A stretch of 64,000 nt of DNA. Source: Frigidibacter sp. (GTDB taxonomy: Bacteria; Pseudomonadota; Alphaproteobacteria; Rhodobacterales; Rhodobacteraceae). Shown piece by piece: positions 25,623 through 35,102 of this stretch. How positions within the stretch are numbered: position 1 is the stretch's first letter; each line of letters begins with the position of its first letter. The stretch spans positions 124,001 to 188,000 of the forward strand of contig NZ_JAUYTT010000010.1 of the NCBI RefSeq assembly GCF_030695035.1. Direction: 5' to 3'. Position numbers and translations under genes: made by a program. The notes beneath the pieces are model-generated. The model saw nothing but the letters and a program-made list of their open reading frames with translations, did no database searches and had not been told where the DNA came from.

Positions 25623-27127
25623 CGGAACCCGTGCTGTCCCTGTCCAATGTCAGCCGCAGCTTCGGCCCCATCGAGGTGCTGCACGGCGTCAGCATGGCGC
25701 TGCGCCCCGGCCGCGTCCATGCGCTGATCGGCGAGAACGGGGCGGGCAAGTCCACCACCATGAAGATCATCGCGGGCTACCAGCCCCCCAGCTCCGGCAG
25801 CGTGCATGTGGAGGGGCGCGAGACCGCCTTCGCCTCGATGGGCGAGGCCGAGGCGCTTGGCATTTCGCTGATCCATCAGGAGTTCAACCTCGCCGAGCAG
25901 CTGACCGCCGAGCAGAACATCTTCCTGGGGCAGGAGCTGAAACGCGGCTTGCTGCTGGACAAGCGCGCGATGCGGGAAAAAACGCACGAGTTGCTCGACC
26001 GGCTGGACTGCCGCGTGCCGACCGACCGTGTAGTCTCGCAGATGTCGAACTCCGACAAGCAGATGGTGGAGATTGCCAAGGCCCTGCTGCGCGACACCCG
26101 CGTGCTGATCATGGACGAGCCGACCGCGGTGCTGACCAAATCGGAAACCGCGGTGCTGATGCGGCAGGTGCGGGCCCTGCGCGACAAGGGCACGGCGGTG
26201 CTGTTCACCTCGCACAAGCTGGATGAAGTGCGCGAGATTGCCGATGACCTGACCATCATGCGCGACGGCTCGGTGGTGTTCTCCGGCCCCGCCGAGGGGA
26301 TGGACGAACACGCGATGGCCACAGCGATGGTCGGGCGCGAGATGTCGGACCTGTTCCCGCCCAAGACCGGCAGCTTCGGCGACATGGCGCTGGAGGTGCG
26401 GGGACTGACGGTGCCGGGCTTTGCCGAAGATATCAACTTCACCCTGCGCCGCGGCGAGATCCTCGGTATCGCCGGGCTGATTGGGTCCGGGCGCACCGAA
26501 ACCTTCGAGGGGCTCTGCGGCCTGCGCTCCGCCAGCGGCGAGGTGCGGATCAAGGGCCAGCCGGTGACCATCCGCCACCCTTGGGAGGCGCTGGACCTTG
26601 GCATGTGCTACCTGACCGAAGACCGCAAGACCCGCGGCCTGCTGTTGCAAAAGGGAATGCGCGAGAACCTGACCCTTCAGGCCCTGCACAGCTTCGCGCG
26701 CGGGCTGATCGACAAGGGGGCCGAAGAGACCGCCCTGACGAAGGCTATCGCCGAGTTCGACATCCGCGGCAGCCGCGGGGTGCGCGTCGGCAACCTGTCG
26801 GGCGGCAACCAGCAAAAGCTGCTGTTCGCCAAGACCATGCTGTCGAACCCCGACATCGTGATCATCGACGAGCCGACGCGCGGCATCGACATCGGCACCA
26901 AGCAGCAGATGTATGGCTTCATCCGCGGGCTGGCCGACCAAGGCCGGGCCATCGTCGTGATCTCGTCCGAGATGCAAGAGGTGATCGGCCTTGCCGACCG
27001 CGTTCTGGTGATGCGCCAGGGGCGCATTGCCGGCGAGGTTCAGGGCGCATCGCTCACCGAAGATGCCATCGTCCAGCTGGCGATGGGAGTGGGGCAACGC
27101 GCCCCGGTACTGGAGACTGCGCAATGA
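25619..27127 (+). CDS. Sugar ABC transporter ATP-binding protein (double ATPase, RbsA/XylG type)
   Basis: A 502-residue protein with two fused ATPase domains, as in the carbohydrate uptake transporter-2 family. Domain 1 has Walker A GENGAGKST and Walker B VLIMDEPT; its signature is degenerate (QMSNSDKQM). Domain 2 has a modified P-loop (AGLIGSGRTE), signature NLSGGNQQK and Walker B IVIIDEPTRGID. Such asymmetry is normal for this family. GTG at 25619 is chosen because GTGA overlaps the preceding stop and TEPVLSLSNVSRSFG starts the domain. It energises import by the adjacent permease. Confidence 0.9.
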   Translation: MTEPVLSLSNVSRSFGPIEVLHGVSMALRPGRVHALIGENGAGKSTTMKIIAGYQPPSSGSVHVEGRETAFASMGEAEALGISLIHQEFNLAEQLTAEQNIFLGQELKRGLLLDKRAMREKTHELLDRLDCRVPTDRVVSQMSNSDKQMVEIAKALLRDTRVLIMDEPTAVLTKSETAVLMRQVRALRDKGTAVLFTSHKLDEVREIADDLTIMRDGSVVFSGPAEGMDEHAMATAMVGREMSDLFPPKTGSFGDMALEVRGLTVPGFAEDINFTLRRGEILGIAGLIGSGRTETFEGLCGLRSASGEVRIKGQPVTIRHPWEALDLGMCYLTEDRKTRGLLLQKGMRENLTLQALHSFARGLIDKGAEETALTKAIAEFDIRGSRGVRVGNLSGGNQQKLLFAKTMLSNPDIVIIDEPTRGIDIGTKQQMYGFIRGLADQGRAIVVISSEMQEVIGLADRVLVMRQGRIAGEVQGASLTEDAIVQLAMGVGQRAPVLETAQ

Positions 27128-28110
27128 CCGTCAAGCCTCAGGCCCGACCCAAGGTGTCGATGTCCGTGATCGGCCCGATCGCGGCGCTGATCGTGCTGAT
27201 CGTGATGGGCGCACTGATGAACCCGAACTTTCTGGGCGTGGACAATATCAGCAACGTGCTGTCGCGTTCGGCCTTCATCGGCATCATCGCCGTCGGCATG
27301 ACCTTCGTGATCACCGCCGGCGGGCTGGACCTGTCGGTCGGCTCGATGGCCGCTTTCGTGGCCGGGCTGATGATCCTGGTGATGAACGCGGCGCTGCCCT
27401 CGCTGGGGGTGGGGGTGCCGATCATTCTTCTGGGCATGGCGACGGCGCTGGTGGCGGGGCTGGTGGCGGGCTGGTTGAACGGGTTCCTGATTACCGTGCT
27501 GGGGATCGAGGCGTTCATCGTCACGCTCGGGTCCATGGGCATCTACCGCAGCCTGGTGACCTGGCTGGCCGATGGCGGCACGCTCAGCCTCGATTTCGGG
27601 CTGCGTACCTTCTACCAGCCGGTGTTTTATGGGGGCATCCTTGGGGTCAGTTGGCCGATCATCGTGTTCGCCGTGGTGGTGATCGTGGGCGAGATCGCCA
27701 TGCGCTCGTCGGTCTTCGGCCGCCATTGCGCCGCCATCGGGTCCAACGATCAGGTTGCCAAATATTCCAGCGTCCGGGTGGGCCGGGTGCGGATGGCGAC
27801 CTATGTGATCCTTGGCCTGCTCGTGGGCGTCGCCACCATCATGTATGTGCCGCGGCTTGGCTCTGCCTCTTCCTCCACCGGCGTGCTGTGGGAGCTGGAG
27901 GCGATTGCCGCGGTCATTATCGGGGGCACCTTGCTCAAGGGCGGCTTCGGCCGGGTCTGGGGCACGGTGATCGGGGTGCTGATCCTCACGCTGATCGGCA
28001 ACATCCTGAACCTGACGGATTTCGTATCGCCCTACCTGAACGGAGCAATCCAGGGGCTGATCATCGTTCTCGCTGTGGTTCTGCAGCGCGAAAGCAAACC
28101 GGGGGTCTGA
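27124..28110 (+). CDS. Sugar ABC transporter permease (RbsC/XylH type)
   Basis: A 328-residue polytopic membrane protein with about 8-10 hydrophobic segments. Family landmarks are FVITAGGLDLSVGSMAAF, GWLNGFLITVLGIEAFIVTLGSM and IAAVIIGGTLLKGGFG. It forms the homodimeric channel of a carbohydrate importer of the ribose/xylose class. The ATG at 27124 overlaps the ATPase stop by 4 bp. Confidence 0.91.
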   Translation: MTVKPQARPKVSMSVIGPIAALIVLIVMGALMNPNFLGVDNISNVLSRSAFIGIIAVGMTFVITAGGLDLSVGSMAAFVAGLMILVMNAALPSLGVGVPIILLGMATALVAGLVAGWLNGFLITVLGIEAFIVTLGSMGIYRSLVTWLADGGTLSLDFGLRTFYQPVFYGGILGVSWPIIVFAVVVIVGEIAMRSSVFGRHCAAIGSNDQVAKYSSVRVGRVRMATYVILGLLVGVATIMYVPRLGSASSSTGVLWELEAIAAVIIGGTLLKGGFGRVWGTVIGVLILTLIGNILNLTDFVSPYLNGAIQGLIIVLAVVLQRESKPGV

Positions 28111-28136
28111 CCCCGGCATCTAGGGAGGAGAATCCA

Positions 28137-29078
28137 ATGAAACATCTCGTATCGGGGCTTGCCCTGTCGGTGGCGCTGGCCGTGCCGGCCATCGCGCAGG
28201 AAACCAAGGTGATCGGCGTGTCGATCCCGGCCGCGACGCATGGCTGGGCGGGCGGCATGAACTACTTTGCCCAGGCCGCCATCGACCGGCTGGAAGAGGC
28301 GTACCCGGAACTCGATTTCGTGCTCGCCACGGCCTCCGATCCCGGCAAGCAGGTGAACGACATCGAGGATATGGTCGCCACCCGCAACATCGACGCGCTG
28401 GTGGTGCTGCCGTTTGAATCGGAGCCGCTGACCGGCCCGGTGCAGAACGTCAAGGCCTCGGGCGCCTGGATCACGGTCGTGGACCGCGGCCTCTCGGTCC
28501 CCGGGATCGAAGACCTCTATGTCGCGGGCGACAACCCCGGCTTCGGCAGCGTCTCGGGCGAATACATGGCCTCGGCGATGCCAGATGGCGGCAAGATCGT
28601 CGTGCTGCGCGGCATCCCGACCACCATCGACAATGAGCGTGTGGAGGGCTTCGAGGCTGCCATCGAAGGCAAGAACATCGAAGTCATCGGCATGGAGCAT
28701 GGCAACTGGAACCGCGATGACAGCTTCACCGTCATGCAGGACTTCCTGTCCAAGCACCCGCAGATCGACGCGGTTTGGGCGTCGGACGATGACATGGCCG
28801 TCGGCGTTCTGGCGGCCATCGAGGCGGCGGGCCGCGATGACGTCAAGTTCGTGCTCGGCGGCGCAGGCATGAAAGAGATGGTCAAGCGGGTGATGGACGG
28901 CGACACGATGATCCCGGCCAACGTGACCTATCCGCCGTCGATGATCGCCACCGCCATCGAGATTACGGCCGTCGGCCTCGTCTCGCAGGCCCCGGTTTCA
29001 GGGCAGTTCATCATCGGCTCGGTTCTGGTCACGCCGGAAAATGCGGCTGACTTCTACTACCCCGACAGCCCGTTCTGA
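28137..29078 (+). CDS. Sugar-binding periplasmic protein (RbsB-like)
   Basis: A 313-residue binding protein. A signal peptide is clear, with cleavage after AIA and before QETKV. The mature domain has the ribose-binding-protein pattern: VIGVSIPAATHGWAGGMNYFAQ, DALVVLPFESEPLTGPVQ and VWASDDDMAVGVLAAIE. An AGGGAGGAG box precedes the ATG. It is the last gene of the operon, whereas in most such operons the binding protein comes first. The ligand should be a pentose, hexose or small glycoside. Confidence 0.91.
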   Translation: MKHLVSGLALSVALAVPAIAQETKVIGVSIPAATHGWAGGMNYFAQAAIDRLEEAYPELDFVLATASDPGKQVNDIEDMVATRNIDALVVLPFESEPLTGPVQNVKASGAWITVVDRGLSVPGIEDLYVAGDNPGFGSVSGEYMASAMPDGGKIVVLRGIPTTIDNERVEGFEAAIEGKNIEVIGMEHGNWNRDDSFTVMQDFLSKHPQIDAVWASDDDMAVGVLAAIEAAGRDDVKFVLGGAGMKEMVKRVMDGDTMIPANVTYPPSMIATAIEITAVGLVSQAPVSGQFIIGSVLVTPENAADFYYPDSPF

Positions 29079-29098
29079 TCGGGCTCAAATGCTGCTGT

Positions 29099-29122
29099 CA
29101 TGGCCGGGTCCGCCCGGTCATG
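29099..29122. terminator. Hairpin between convergent sugar operon and DMT gene
   Basis: CATGGCCGGG, loop TCCG, CCCGGTCATG: a 10-bp stem with one mismatch. It lies in the 45-bp gap between the binding-protein stop and the stop of the minus-strand DMT gene and could end transcription from both sides. Confidence 0.6.
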
Positions 29123-29123
29123 A

Positions 29124-30020
29124 TCACTGCCGCAGTGATAGTATCCCGGCGCCGACGATCAGCGCCATGCCGGCGGCCGAGGTCAGGTCTGGCACATCGG
29201 CAAAGAAGACCACCCCCCACAGCACCGCGAAAGCGACATAGGCAAAGTCGAACGCTCCGATCACAGCGGGCGGGCCGTTCTGATAGGCAATGGCAGCGCC
29301 GATGCTGCCGATCAGCAGGGCCGCCGCCAGCAGTGCCATCGACAGCCATTCCGCCATGCCCATGCTGGCCCAGGGCGCCAGCAGGAACCCCTGCCGCGCC
29401 TCGGCGGGGATCAGCGCGATACCGGCGGCGGCCACGCTTCCGGTGGCCACAAAGCAGATATTCAATGCCAGCGACAGGATCAGCGGGTTCTCGTCGCGGC
29501 AGCGCGTCCGCGTCAGGATCATCGCCCCGGCATAGAGCATGGCGGCAATCAGCGGCAGGATCGCCCAACCGTTGAAATCGCCCAATCCCGGCCGCAGGAT
29601 CAAGAGCACGCCAAGAAAGCCGAGGGCGACGGCGATCCATCCGGCCCGGCTGATCCGCTCGCCGATGAACAGCGCCGAGAACAGGGTGATGAAGATCGGC
29701 AGCGTGTAATAGGCGGCCGCGGCCGCCGACAGCGACAGATGCGGCAGCGCCAGATAATAACAGATCCACATGGCGACCAGCGTCGCGCTGCGCAGCGCGA
29801 CCCAGCCCGCCGCCTTTGGCGGACGCAGCGTGCTGCGCCCAGTCAGCGCGAGCAGGCAGGGAAGGGCGATCAGCGAGCGGATCACGAAGATCTGCCAGAT
29901 CACGAAGCTGCTGCTGGTCAGCTTGATCAGCGCATCGCCAAGCGACAGCGCCAGCACCGTGACAAGGATCACGCTGACGGCCAGCGGCAGGTTGTCGGGT
30001 CGCCGTTCAGCACGCTGCAT
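29124..30020 (-). CDS. DMT-superfamily transporter (EamA)
   Basis: A 298-residue membrane protein made of two EamA repeats, about ten transmembrane segments in total (for example VSVILVTVLALSLGDALIKL and AWASIGAAIAYQ-like stretches). The family includes metabolite exporters of broad specificity. I chose the ATG at 30020 (MQRAERRPDN), just before the first membrane helix; upstream in-frame sequence is Arg-rich and not EamA-like. It is a single gene; substrate unknown. Confidence 0.85.
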   Translation of the reverse strand: MQRAERRPDNLPLAVSVILVTVLALSLGDALIKLTSSSFVIWQIFVIRSLIALPCLLALTGRSTLRPPKAAGWVALRSATLVAMWICYYLALPHLSLSAAAAAYYTLPIFITLFSALFIGERISRAGWIAVALGFLGVLLILRPGLGDFNGWAILPLIAAMLYAGAMILTRTRCRDENPLILSLALNICFVATGSVAAAGIALIPAEARQGFLLAPWASMGMAEWLSMALLAAALLIGSIGAAIAYQNGPPAVIGAFDFAYVAFAVLWGVVFFADVPDLTSAAGMALIVGAGILSLRQ

Positions 30021-30189
30021 CGTCCGAAGCTCCCTGGTTTTTGGAACATTAGGCGAACAATCTGCGCGCGGCAAGGCGTGGCGGGCAGCCTTCCCGCTGC
30101 GCGAAAATCGGTAATGCTTCGCTCTGTGCCGAAGCATCCGCCGTGACATTGCCTCCATACCCTGCGGACCCTTCATGGAGTCTGCCCGC

Positions 30190-31428
30190 ATGTCCCCCCT
30201 GCCGTTCGCCGCATCCCGCCCGTTCTTCGGCTGGCACGTCGTCGCCGCCACCTTCTTGCTCGCCATCTTCGGCTGGGGCGTCGGCTTCTATGGCCCGCCG
30301 GTCTTCCTTTATGCCGTGGTCGAGCGCACGGGCTGGCCTGTGGCGCTGGTTTCGGCCGCAGTCACCGTGCATTTTCTTGTGGGTGCGTTCGTCGTTGCCA
30401 ACCTCCCGCGTCTCTATCGCCGGCTGGGTGTGCCGCAGGTCACGGTGCTGGGTGCAGTGCTGCTGGCCCTTGGCGTGATGGGGTGGGCCCTTGCCGCCGC
30501 GCCGTGGCAGCTGTTCGCCGCAGCGCCGGTCAGCGGAGCCGGCTGGGTTGGCATGGGCGCGGCGGCGGTGAACGCGCTGGTCGCGCCGTGGTTCAGCCTG
30601 CGCCGCCCGGCTGCGCTGGGGATGGCCTATAACGGCGCCAGCCTGGGCGGGGTGCTGTTCTCGCCGCTGTGGATCACGCTGATCGCGGGGATCGGCTTTG
30701 CCGCCGCCGCCTTGGCCGTTGGCGGGGCGATGTTGGCGGTGATTGTCCTGCTGGCGGTGCTGGTGTTCTCGCGCACGCCCGAAGGCATGGGGCAGCACCC
30801 GGACGGGGCAGGGGCGCCCGTGGCGCCGCCGGCGGTGCGCGTGCCGTCAGGGCGTCTGTCCCTCTGGCGCGACCGCAGGTTCCTGACGCTGGCCGCGGGG
30901 ATGATGCTCGGCCTCTTCGCGCAGATCGGACTGCTGGCGCATCTGTTCTCGCTGCTGGTGCCGGTGCTGGGGGAGGGCGGGGCCGGCCTGGCGATGGGCG
31001 GCGCTACACTCGCGGCGATCCTCGGGCGCTCGCTGGTGGGCTGGGCGATGCCTGCCTCGACGGACCGCAGGTTGGTCGCCTGCATGAGCTATGGCGTGCA
31101 AGTGCTTGGCTCACTTATATTTCTGGCCGCTGCGGGGACGGGCGGGGGCTGGCTGATCCTCGGCCTCGCGCTGTTCGGCCTTGGCATCGGCAATGCTACC
31201 TCGCTACCGCCGCTTATAGCGCAGCAGGAGTTTGCGCCCAAGGATGCGGCGCGGGTGGTGCCGCTGATCGTGGCGATCGGACAGGCGGGCTATGCCTTCG
31301 CGCCCGCCGCCTTCGGCCTGCTGCGCGGCGGTGCGGGTGGCGAGGCGGCGCTGTTCGCCTGTGCCGCCGCCGTGCAGCTGGCGGCGATTGGGTGCTTCCT
31401 TGCAGGGCGCGGTACCCGCACGGCCTGA
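30190..31428 (+). CDS. MFS transporter
   Basis: A major facilitator of about 412 residues and 12 predicted membrane helices, beginning FFGWHVVAATFLLAIFGWGVGFYGPP. The central cytoplasmic loop (SRTPEGMGQHPDGAGAPVAPP) separates the two six-helix halves. The FGWHVV start and GPP motif are typical of a widespread proteobacterial MFS group without assigned substrate. ATG 30190 is preferred; ATG 30175 would add five residues. It is transcribed alone. Confidence 0.86.
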   Translation: MSPLPFAASRPFFGWHVVAATFLLAIFGWGVGFYGPPVFLYAVVERTGWPVALVSAAVTVHFLVGAFVVANLPRLYRRLGVPQVTVLGAVLLALGVMGWALAAAPWQLFAAAPVSGAGWVGMGAAAVNALVAPWFSLRRPAALGMAYNGASLGGVLFSPLWITLIAGIGFAAAALAVGGAMLAVIVLLAVLVFSRTPEGMGQHPDGAGAPVAPPAVRVPSGRLSLWRDRRFLTLAAGMMLGLFAQIGLLAHLFSLLVPVLGEGGAGLAMGGATLAAILGRSLVGWAMPASTDRRLVACMSYGVQVLGSLIFLAAAGTGGGWLILGLALFGLGIGNATSLPPLIAQQEFAPKDAARVVPLIVAIGQAGYAFAPAAFGLLRGGAGGEAALFACAAAVQLAAIGCFLAGRGTRTA

Positions 31429-31585
31429 CCGGCCGCCGTGCCTTTCTGGCCGAGACAGGGCATGATGCCGGGCGCCCGACTTTTTCGCGAAGGCAACGGT
31501 TCGCCACGTGATCCAGATCAAGGCGAAAGCTGTGCCGCCCGCCTACCAATCCTCACGGAAACGCGAGACATTGCGGGAGCAACCC

Positions 31586-31771
31586 ATGATCCGTCTCTTT
31601 CTCATCATCTACACTTTGGCTGCGACCACGCTGTCCGGCACGGCCATCGTTGCGGCGCTGACCGTGGGCCGGGTCGATGCCGTCTCGATCATCGTCGCCG
31701 CTGTCGCGGGTGCCGTCGTCGCGCTGCCGGTGTCGTGGTTCGTCGCCAAGCAGCTGATGCAGGACGCCTGA
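31586..31771 (+). CDS. Small two-helix membrane protein
   Basis: A 61-residue protein with two hydrophobic helices (MIRLFLIIYTLAATTLSGTA and SIIVAAVAGAVVALPVSW) joined by a short loop, ending in a charged tail (AKQLMQDA). A GGGAG box precedes the ATG. I recognise this shape as a small conserved membrane protein of Rhodobacterales that databases sometimes mislabel as CTP synthetase; it has none of that enzyme's motifs. Function unknown. Confidence 0.65.
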   Translation: MIRLFLIIYTLAATTLSGTAIVAALTVGRVDAVSIIVAAVAGAVVALPVSWFVAKQLMQDA

Positions 31772-31788
31772 GCAAGCCGTCCGCCGCG

Positions 31789-31838
31789 ATATGGAATGCA
31801 TATGGAACCCATATGTATTCCATATGCATACAAAATGC
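31789..31838. repeat. 11-bp phased ATATG tandem repeat, five units
   Basis: Four units beginning ATATG start at 31789, 31800, 31811 and 31822, exactly 11 bp apart (ATATGGAATGC, ATATGGAACCC, ATATGTATTCC, ATATGCATACA), and a degenerate fifth (AAATG) starts at 31833. The array also folds: ATATGGAATGCATATG at 31789-31804 is complementary, with one G:T, to 31810-31825. It is a sharp AT-rich island in G+C-rich DNA, 18 bp after the small membrane gene and about 210 bp before the cytochrome b561 gene. The rest of this gap (31839-32046) shows nothing distinct. Confidence 0.7.
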
Positions 31839-32046
31839 GTCGGGTATTACCGCGAGGCCCTGCCGGGCCGAACCTGTCAGCACCCTGCCAGCGGCGAAAG
31901 CCGGCCGGCAGTGCGCCCTTTCCGCCGCGACATCGTGCTAGCGACGGAACGGGCGGGGCCGTGCGATCAACGCTTGGGGCGCGCCAGACCTGAGCCTGAC
32001 CCCGATCTTCCGCCGGGCAAGGCCGGCACCCAAGATGGAGAGAGCC

Positions 32047-32538
32047 ATGACAGAGCCAACAGGATATTCGAAACCCCAGATCCGCCTGCACTGGATCGTT
32101 GCACTGCTGATCGTGCCGCAATTCGTGCTGCATGACGGGATTTCGGCGGCATGGGCCGCGCTTGGCAAGGGGCTGGAGCCAGCCTTCGACCCGCTTGTCC
32201 CGCTGCATGTGGCGGGCGGGCTGCTGATCGCGGCGCTGGTGCTGTGGCGGATCGTGCTGCGCAGCCGCCGTGCCGCGCCGCCCTTGCCTGAAGGCGAGCA
32301 TCCCGCGCTGAAACTCGTGGCCAAGGTCACGCATGGCGGGCTTTACGCGCTGCTGCTGGCGCTGCCGCTGTCGGGCGCGGTGGCATGGTTCGGCGGCGTG
32401 GGGGCGGCTGGTGATGCGCATGGGGTGATGAAGACCCTGCTGCTGGCGCTGGTCGTGCTGCATGTCGTGGGCGCGCTCTACCACCAGTTCGTGCTGAAGG
32501 ACGGGCTGCTGCTGCGGATGAAGACCCCCGCCCCTTGA
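32047..32538 (+). CDS. Cytochrome b561-family protein
   Basis: A 163-residue membrane protein with four hydrophobic helices. Candidate heme-ligand histidines occur in IRLHWIVALL, PLHVAGGLLI, VTHGGLYALL and VVLHVVGALYHQF, the spacing expected of bacterial cytochrome b561 (CybB type). These proteins move electrons between quinone and periplasmic or unknown acceptors. ATG 32047 follows GGAGAG and gives the usual length. It ends 9 bp from the convergent ABC exporter gene. Confidence 0.85.
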   Translation: MTEPTGYSKPQIRLHWIVALLIVPQFVLHDGISAAWAALGKGLEPAFDPLVPLHVAGGLLIAALVLWRIVLRSRRAAPPLPEGEHPALKLVAKVTHGGLYALLLALPLSGAVAWFGGVGAAGDAHGVMKTLLLALVVLHVVGALYHQFVLKDGLLLRMKTPAP

Positions 32539-32547
32539 TCGGGGCGG

Positions 32548-34284
32548 CTACTCGCCGAACTGTAGCCGGCTGAGGCTGGCGTAGATGCCGTTCTGCGCCA
32601 CCAGTTCGTCATGCCGGCCCTGTTCCACGACATGGCCGGCCTGCATCACCACGATCTTGTCGGCATTGCGCACCGTCGCCAGCCGGTGCGCAATGACCAG
32701 CGTGGTGCGCCCGCTCGCCAGCCGTTCCAGCGCGTCCTGCACCATCCGTTCGGATGCCGCATCGAGCGCGCTTGTCGCCTCGTCCAGCAGCAGGATCGGC
32801 GCATCGCGCAGCAGGGCGCGGGCGATGGCAACGCGCTGGCGCTGGCCGCCCGACAGGGCAGAGCCGCGGGGGCCGGCGGGGGTGTCGAGCCCGGCGGGGA
32901 GGCCCGCCACGAAATCGGTCAGATGAGCGGAGTCGAGCGCGGCAGCCAGCTGCGCCTCGGTCACGTCGGTGCGGCCCAGAAGGATGTTGTCGCGGATGGT
33001 CTCGTCAAACAGGGCAGTGTCCTGCGCCACGACGGAATAGAGCCCGCGCAGGTCGGACAGATCGAGATCGCGCAGGTCCTGCCCGGCGACGGTGACGCGG
33101 CCGGTATCGGGGTCGATCATCCGGGTCAGCAGCTTGAAGAGGGTGGTCTTGCCCGCGCCCGAGGGGCCGACGATGGCGGTGGTCTGCCCGGGCTCGGCGG
33201 TGAAGCCAAGGTCGTTCAGCACCGGCGCTGTGCCATAGCCGAAGCTGACCCCTTCAAAGGCCAGCCGCATTGCGCCGCGCTCGGTTGGCGCGGGCAGGGG
33301 CTTGGCGGGCGAGGTGACACGCGGCGCGATCTGCAAGAGCTGCACCACCCGGTCGAGCGAGGCGCGCGTGCTTTGCCAGGCACCCGAGATGGCGCCCAGC
33401 CGGCGCAGCGGGTCGAAGACCGCGGCCATGGCAATGAAGAAGGTCATGAACTCGCCCACGGTCTTCTCGCCGCCGATGATCTCATAGCCGCCATAGGTCA
33501 GCACGCCGGCCAGCCCGATCGCCGCCACAAGGTCGATCAGTGCCGGGATTGCCGCCGATCCGGTCTCGGCCCGGACCTGTTGCTTGACATAGCGTTGCTG
33601 GGCCTGGGTGTAGCGGTCGGCCTCGCGCGCCTCGATGCCATTGATCTGGATCGTTGCGACGCCGTGGAAGATTTCATCGAGCCGCGTCGCATTGTCGGCG
33701 GCGGCGACGCGGGCCTTGCGGCTGGTGCGCCGCACCAGCTTTTGCAGCGCCATGATCGGCAGCAGCAGCAGCGGCACGCCCGCCACGGCCACCAGCGTCC
33801 ACATCGGGTCGATCCACAACACCACCGCCAGCACCGAGATCAGCGCGGACAGATCGCGCCCCAGCGCCGCGATGACCTGGCTGGCAAGGTTGCGGATCGC
33901 GCCGCTGTCGCCGCGGGTGCGCTCGATCAGGCTGCCCGGTGGGTGGATCGTGTAGAAGGACTGGTCGAGCGTCAGCAGGTGCCGCAGGACATTGCCCTGC
34001 ATCGCCTGCACGATGCGCTCTCCCAGCCGCGCCATGATGGCCTTGTGCGCCAGGCTGGTCAGCGCCCGCAGCACGAAGACGCCGCCGACCATCAGCGCGA
34101 CCCAGATCACCGCCTCGGACGAGCCGCCGACGAAGACCCGGTCGAACATCGGCTTCACCAGATAGGACAGTGCCCCCACGGTCGCGCCTTCGACCGACAT
34201 CAGCAGCATGGCGACCGCAAACCACCAGCGCCAGGGCCGCAGGTAATCGCGCCACAGCCAGCGGATCAGTTGCGGGCCGGTCAT
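32548..34284 (-). CDS. ABC exporter with fused membrane and ATPase domains (MsbA-like)
   Basis: A 578-residue half-transporter. Six transmembrane helices occupy about residues 15-300; the ATPase follows with Walker [11 protein letters not shown]-loop [17 protein letters not shown], signature LSGGQRQR, Walker [13 protein letters not shown] and H-loop VIAHRLATV. The family exports lipids, lipopolysaccharide or drugs as a homodimer. The start overlaps the stop of the phosphatase gene by 4 bp. MsbA is a reasonable guess, but multidrug export cannot be excluded. Confidence 0.87.
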   Translation of the reverse strand: MTGPQLIRWLWRDYLRPWRWWFAVAMLLMSVEGATVGALSYLVKPMFDRVFVGGSSEAVIWVALMVGGVFVLRALTSLAHKAIMARLGERIVQAMQGNVLRHLLTLDQSFYTIHPPGSLIERTRGDSGAIRNLASQVIAALGRDLSALISVLAVVLWIDPMWTLVAVAGVPLLLLPIMALQKLVRRTSRKARVAAADNATRLDEIFHGVATIQINGIEAREADRYTQAQQRYVKQQVRAETGSAAIPALIDLVAAIGLAGVLTYGGYEIIGGEKTVGEFMTFFIAMAAVFDPLRRLGAISGAWQSTRASLDRVVQLLQIAPRVTSPAKPLPAPTERGAMRLAFEGVSFGYGTAPVLNDLGFTAEPGQTTAIVGPSGAGKTTLFKLLTRMIDPDTGRVTVAGQDLRDLDLSDLRGLYSVVAQDTALFDETIRDNILLGRTDVTEAQLAAALDSAHLTDFVAGLPAGLDTPAGPRGSALSGGQRQRVAIARALLRDAPILLLDEATSALDAASERMVQDALERLASGRTTLVIAHRLATVRNADKIVVMQAGHVVEQGRHDELVAQNGIYASLSRLQFGE

Positions 34285-35102
34285 GGCCGGTCCTCGGGGT
34301 CGGCCTCGATCTTCACGTCGGGGGCCGCGAGGTCGGGCGGCAGGGGGGCTGCGGCTTCCGGCGCGCTGGCCAGCACAGCTTCGGCTGCCGCCGCCACCCC
34401 GGGGGCAGGGATGCCCTTGCGCGCCGCCAGCCAGTCCTTGAAGGACCGCGTCACCGCCTTGGGGTCATATTCCGTGCGCACCCAGTCCATCAGGCTGATG
34501 CCGGTCTGGCGGTGCGCCTCGTCATAGACGCGCAGGAAATGGTCCAGCACCCCGGTGGGCGTGGTCTTGAGGTGCAAGAAGCGCCAGTCGAGCTGCCGGG
34601 CCGCCTCGGCCACCGGGCGGTTCTCGATCATCATCAGGTAGAGCGCCGAGGCAAATCCGGCGCGGTCCGAGCCGGATTTGCAATGCATCAGCAGGGGGCG
34701 GTCGAGGGTGCGGAACAGATGCTCCAGCTCGATCAGCGTCTCGGCGCTGGGCAGGCGCTTGGCGTAGAGCCGGATGCTGACAAGGGTGATCCCCTCGCGC
34801 AGCGCCGCCTCGCGCTCCAGCAGGTTGAAGCTGAGGGGAACATCGCCGCGCAGGCTGAGCACGGTGTGGATGCCGCGGGCCTTGAGGCGCTTCATTCGTG
34901 CGGGCGAGGGCTGGTTGGAGCGGTAGACGCCCTCCGCGACCTTGGCGGCATTGGTCCAGAACACGCGCAGGAAGGCATGATCGAACAGCTGGAAATGCAG
35001 CAGATGCCGACGGCGGCCTTCGGGCGCGTCAAGGCCGGGGCCGGCCGGATCGCTCAGCCGGGCTTCAAAGCGCTTGTGCAGGGTCTTCAGCCGGCTGAAC
35101 AT
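34281..35102 (-). CDS. Tyrosine/dual-specificity phosphatase-like protein
   Basis: A 273-residue cytoplasmic protein with the Cys-phosphatase P-loop HCKSGSDR (Cys141, Arg147), the CX5R signature. The upstream VYRSNQPSPARMKRLKARGIHTVLSL segment is typical of the bacterial DSP/PTEN-like family, some of which dephosphorylate lipids. The C-terminal 50 residues are Ala/Pro-rich and low in complexity. It is translationally coupled to the ABC exporter gene, so a role in membrane-lipid or polysaccharide phosphate handling is plausible but inferred. Confidence 0.82.
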   Translation of the reverse strand: MFSRLKTLHKRFEARLSDPAGPGLDAPEGRRRHLLHFQLFDHAFLRVFWTNAAKVAEGVYRSNQPSPARMKRLKARGIHTVLSLRGDVPLSFNLLEREAALREGITLVSIRLYAKRLPSAETLIELEHLFRTLDRPLLMHCKSGSDRAGFASALYLMMIENRPVAEAARQLDWRFLHLKTTPTGVLDHFLRVYDEAHRQTGISLMDWVRTEYDPKAVTRSFKDWLAARKGIPAPGVAAAAEAVLASAPEAAAPLPPDLAAPDVKIEADPEDRP

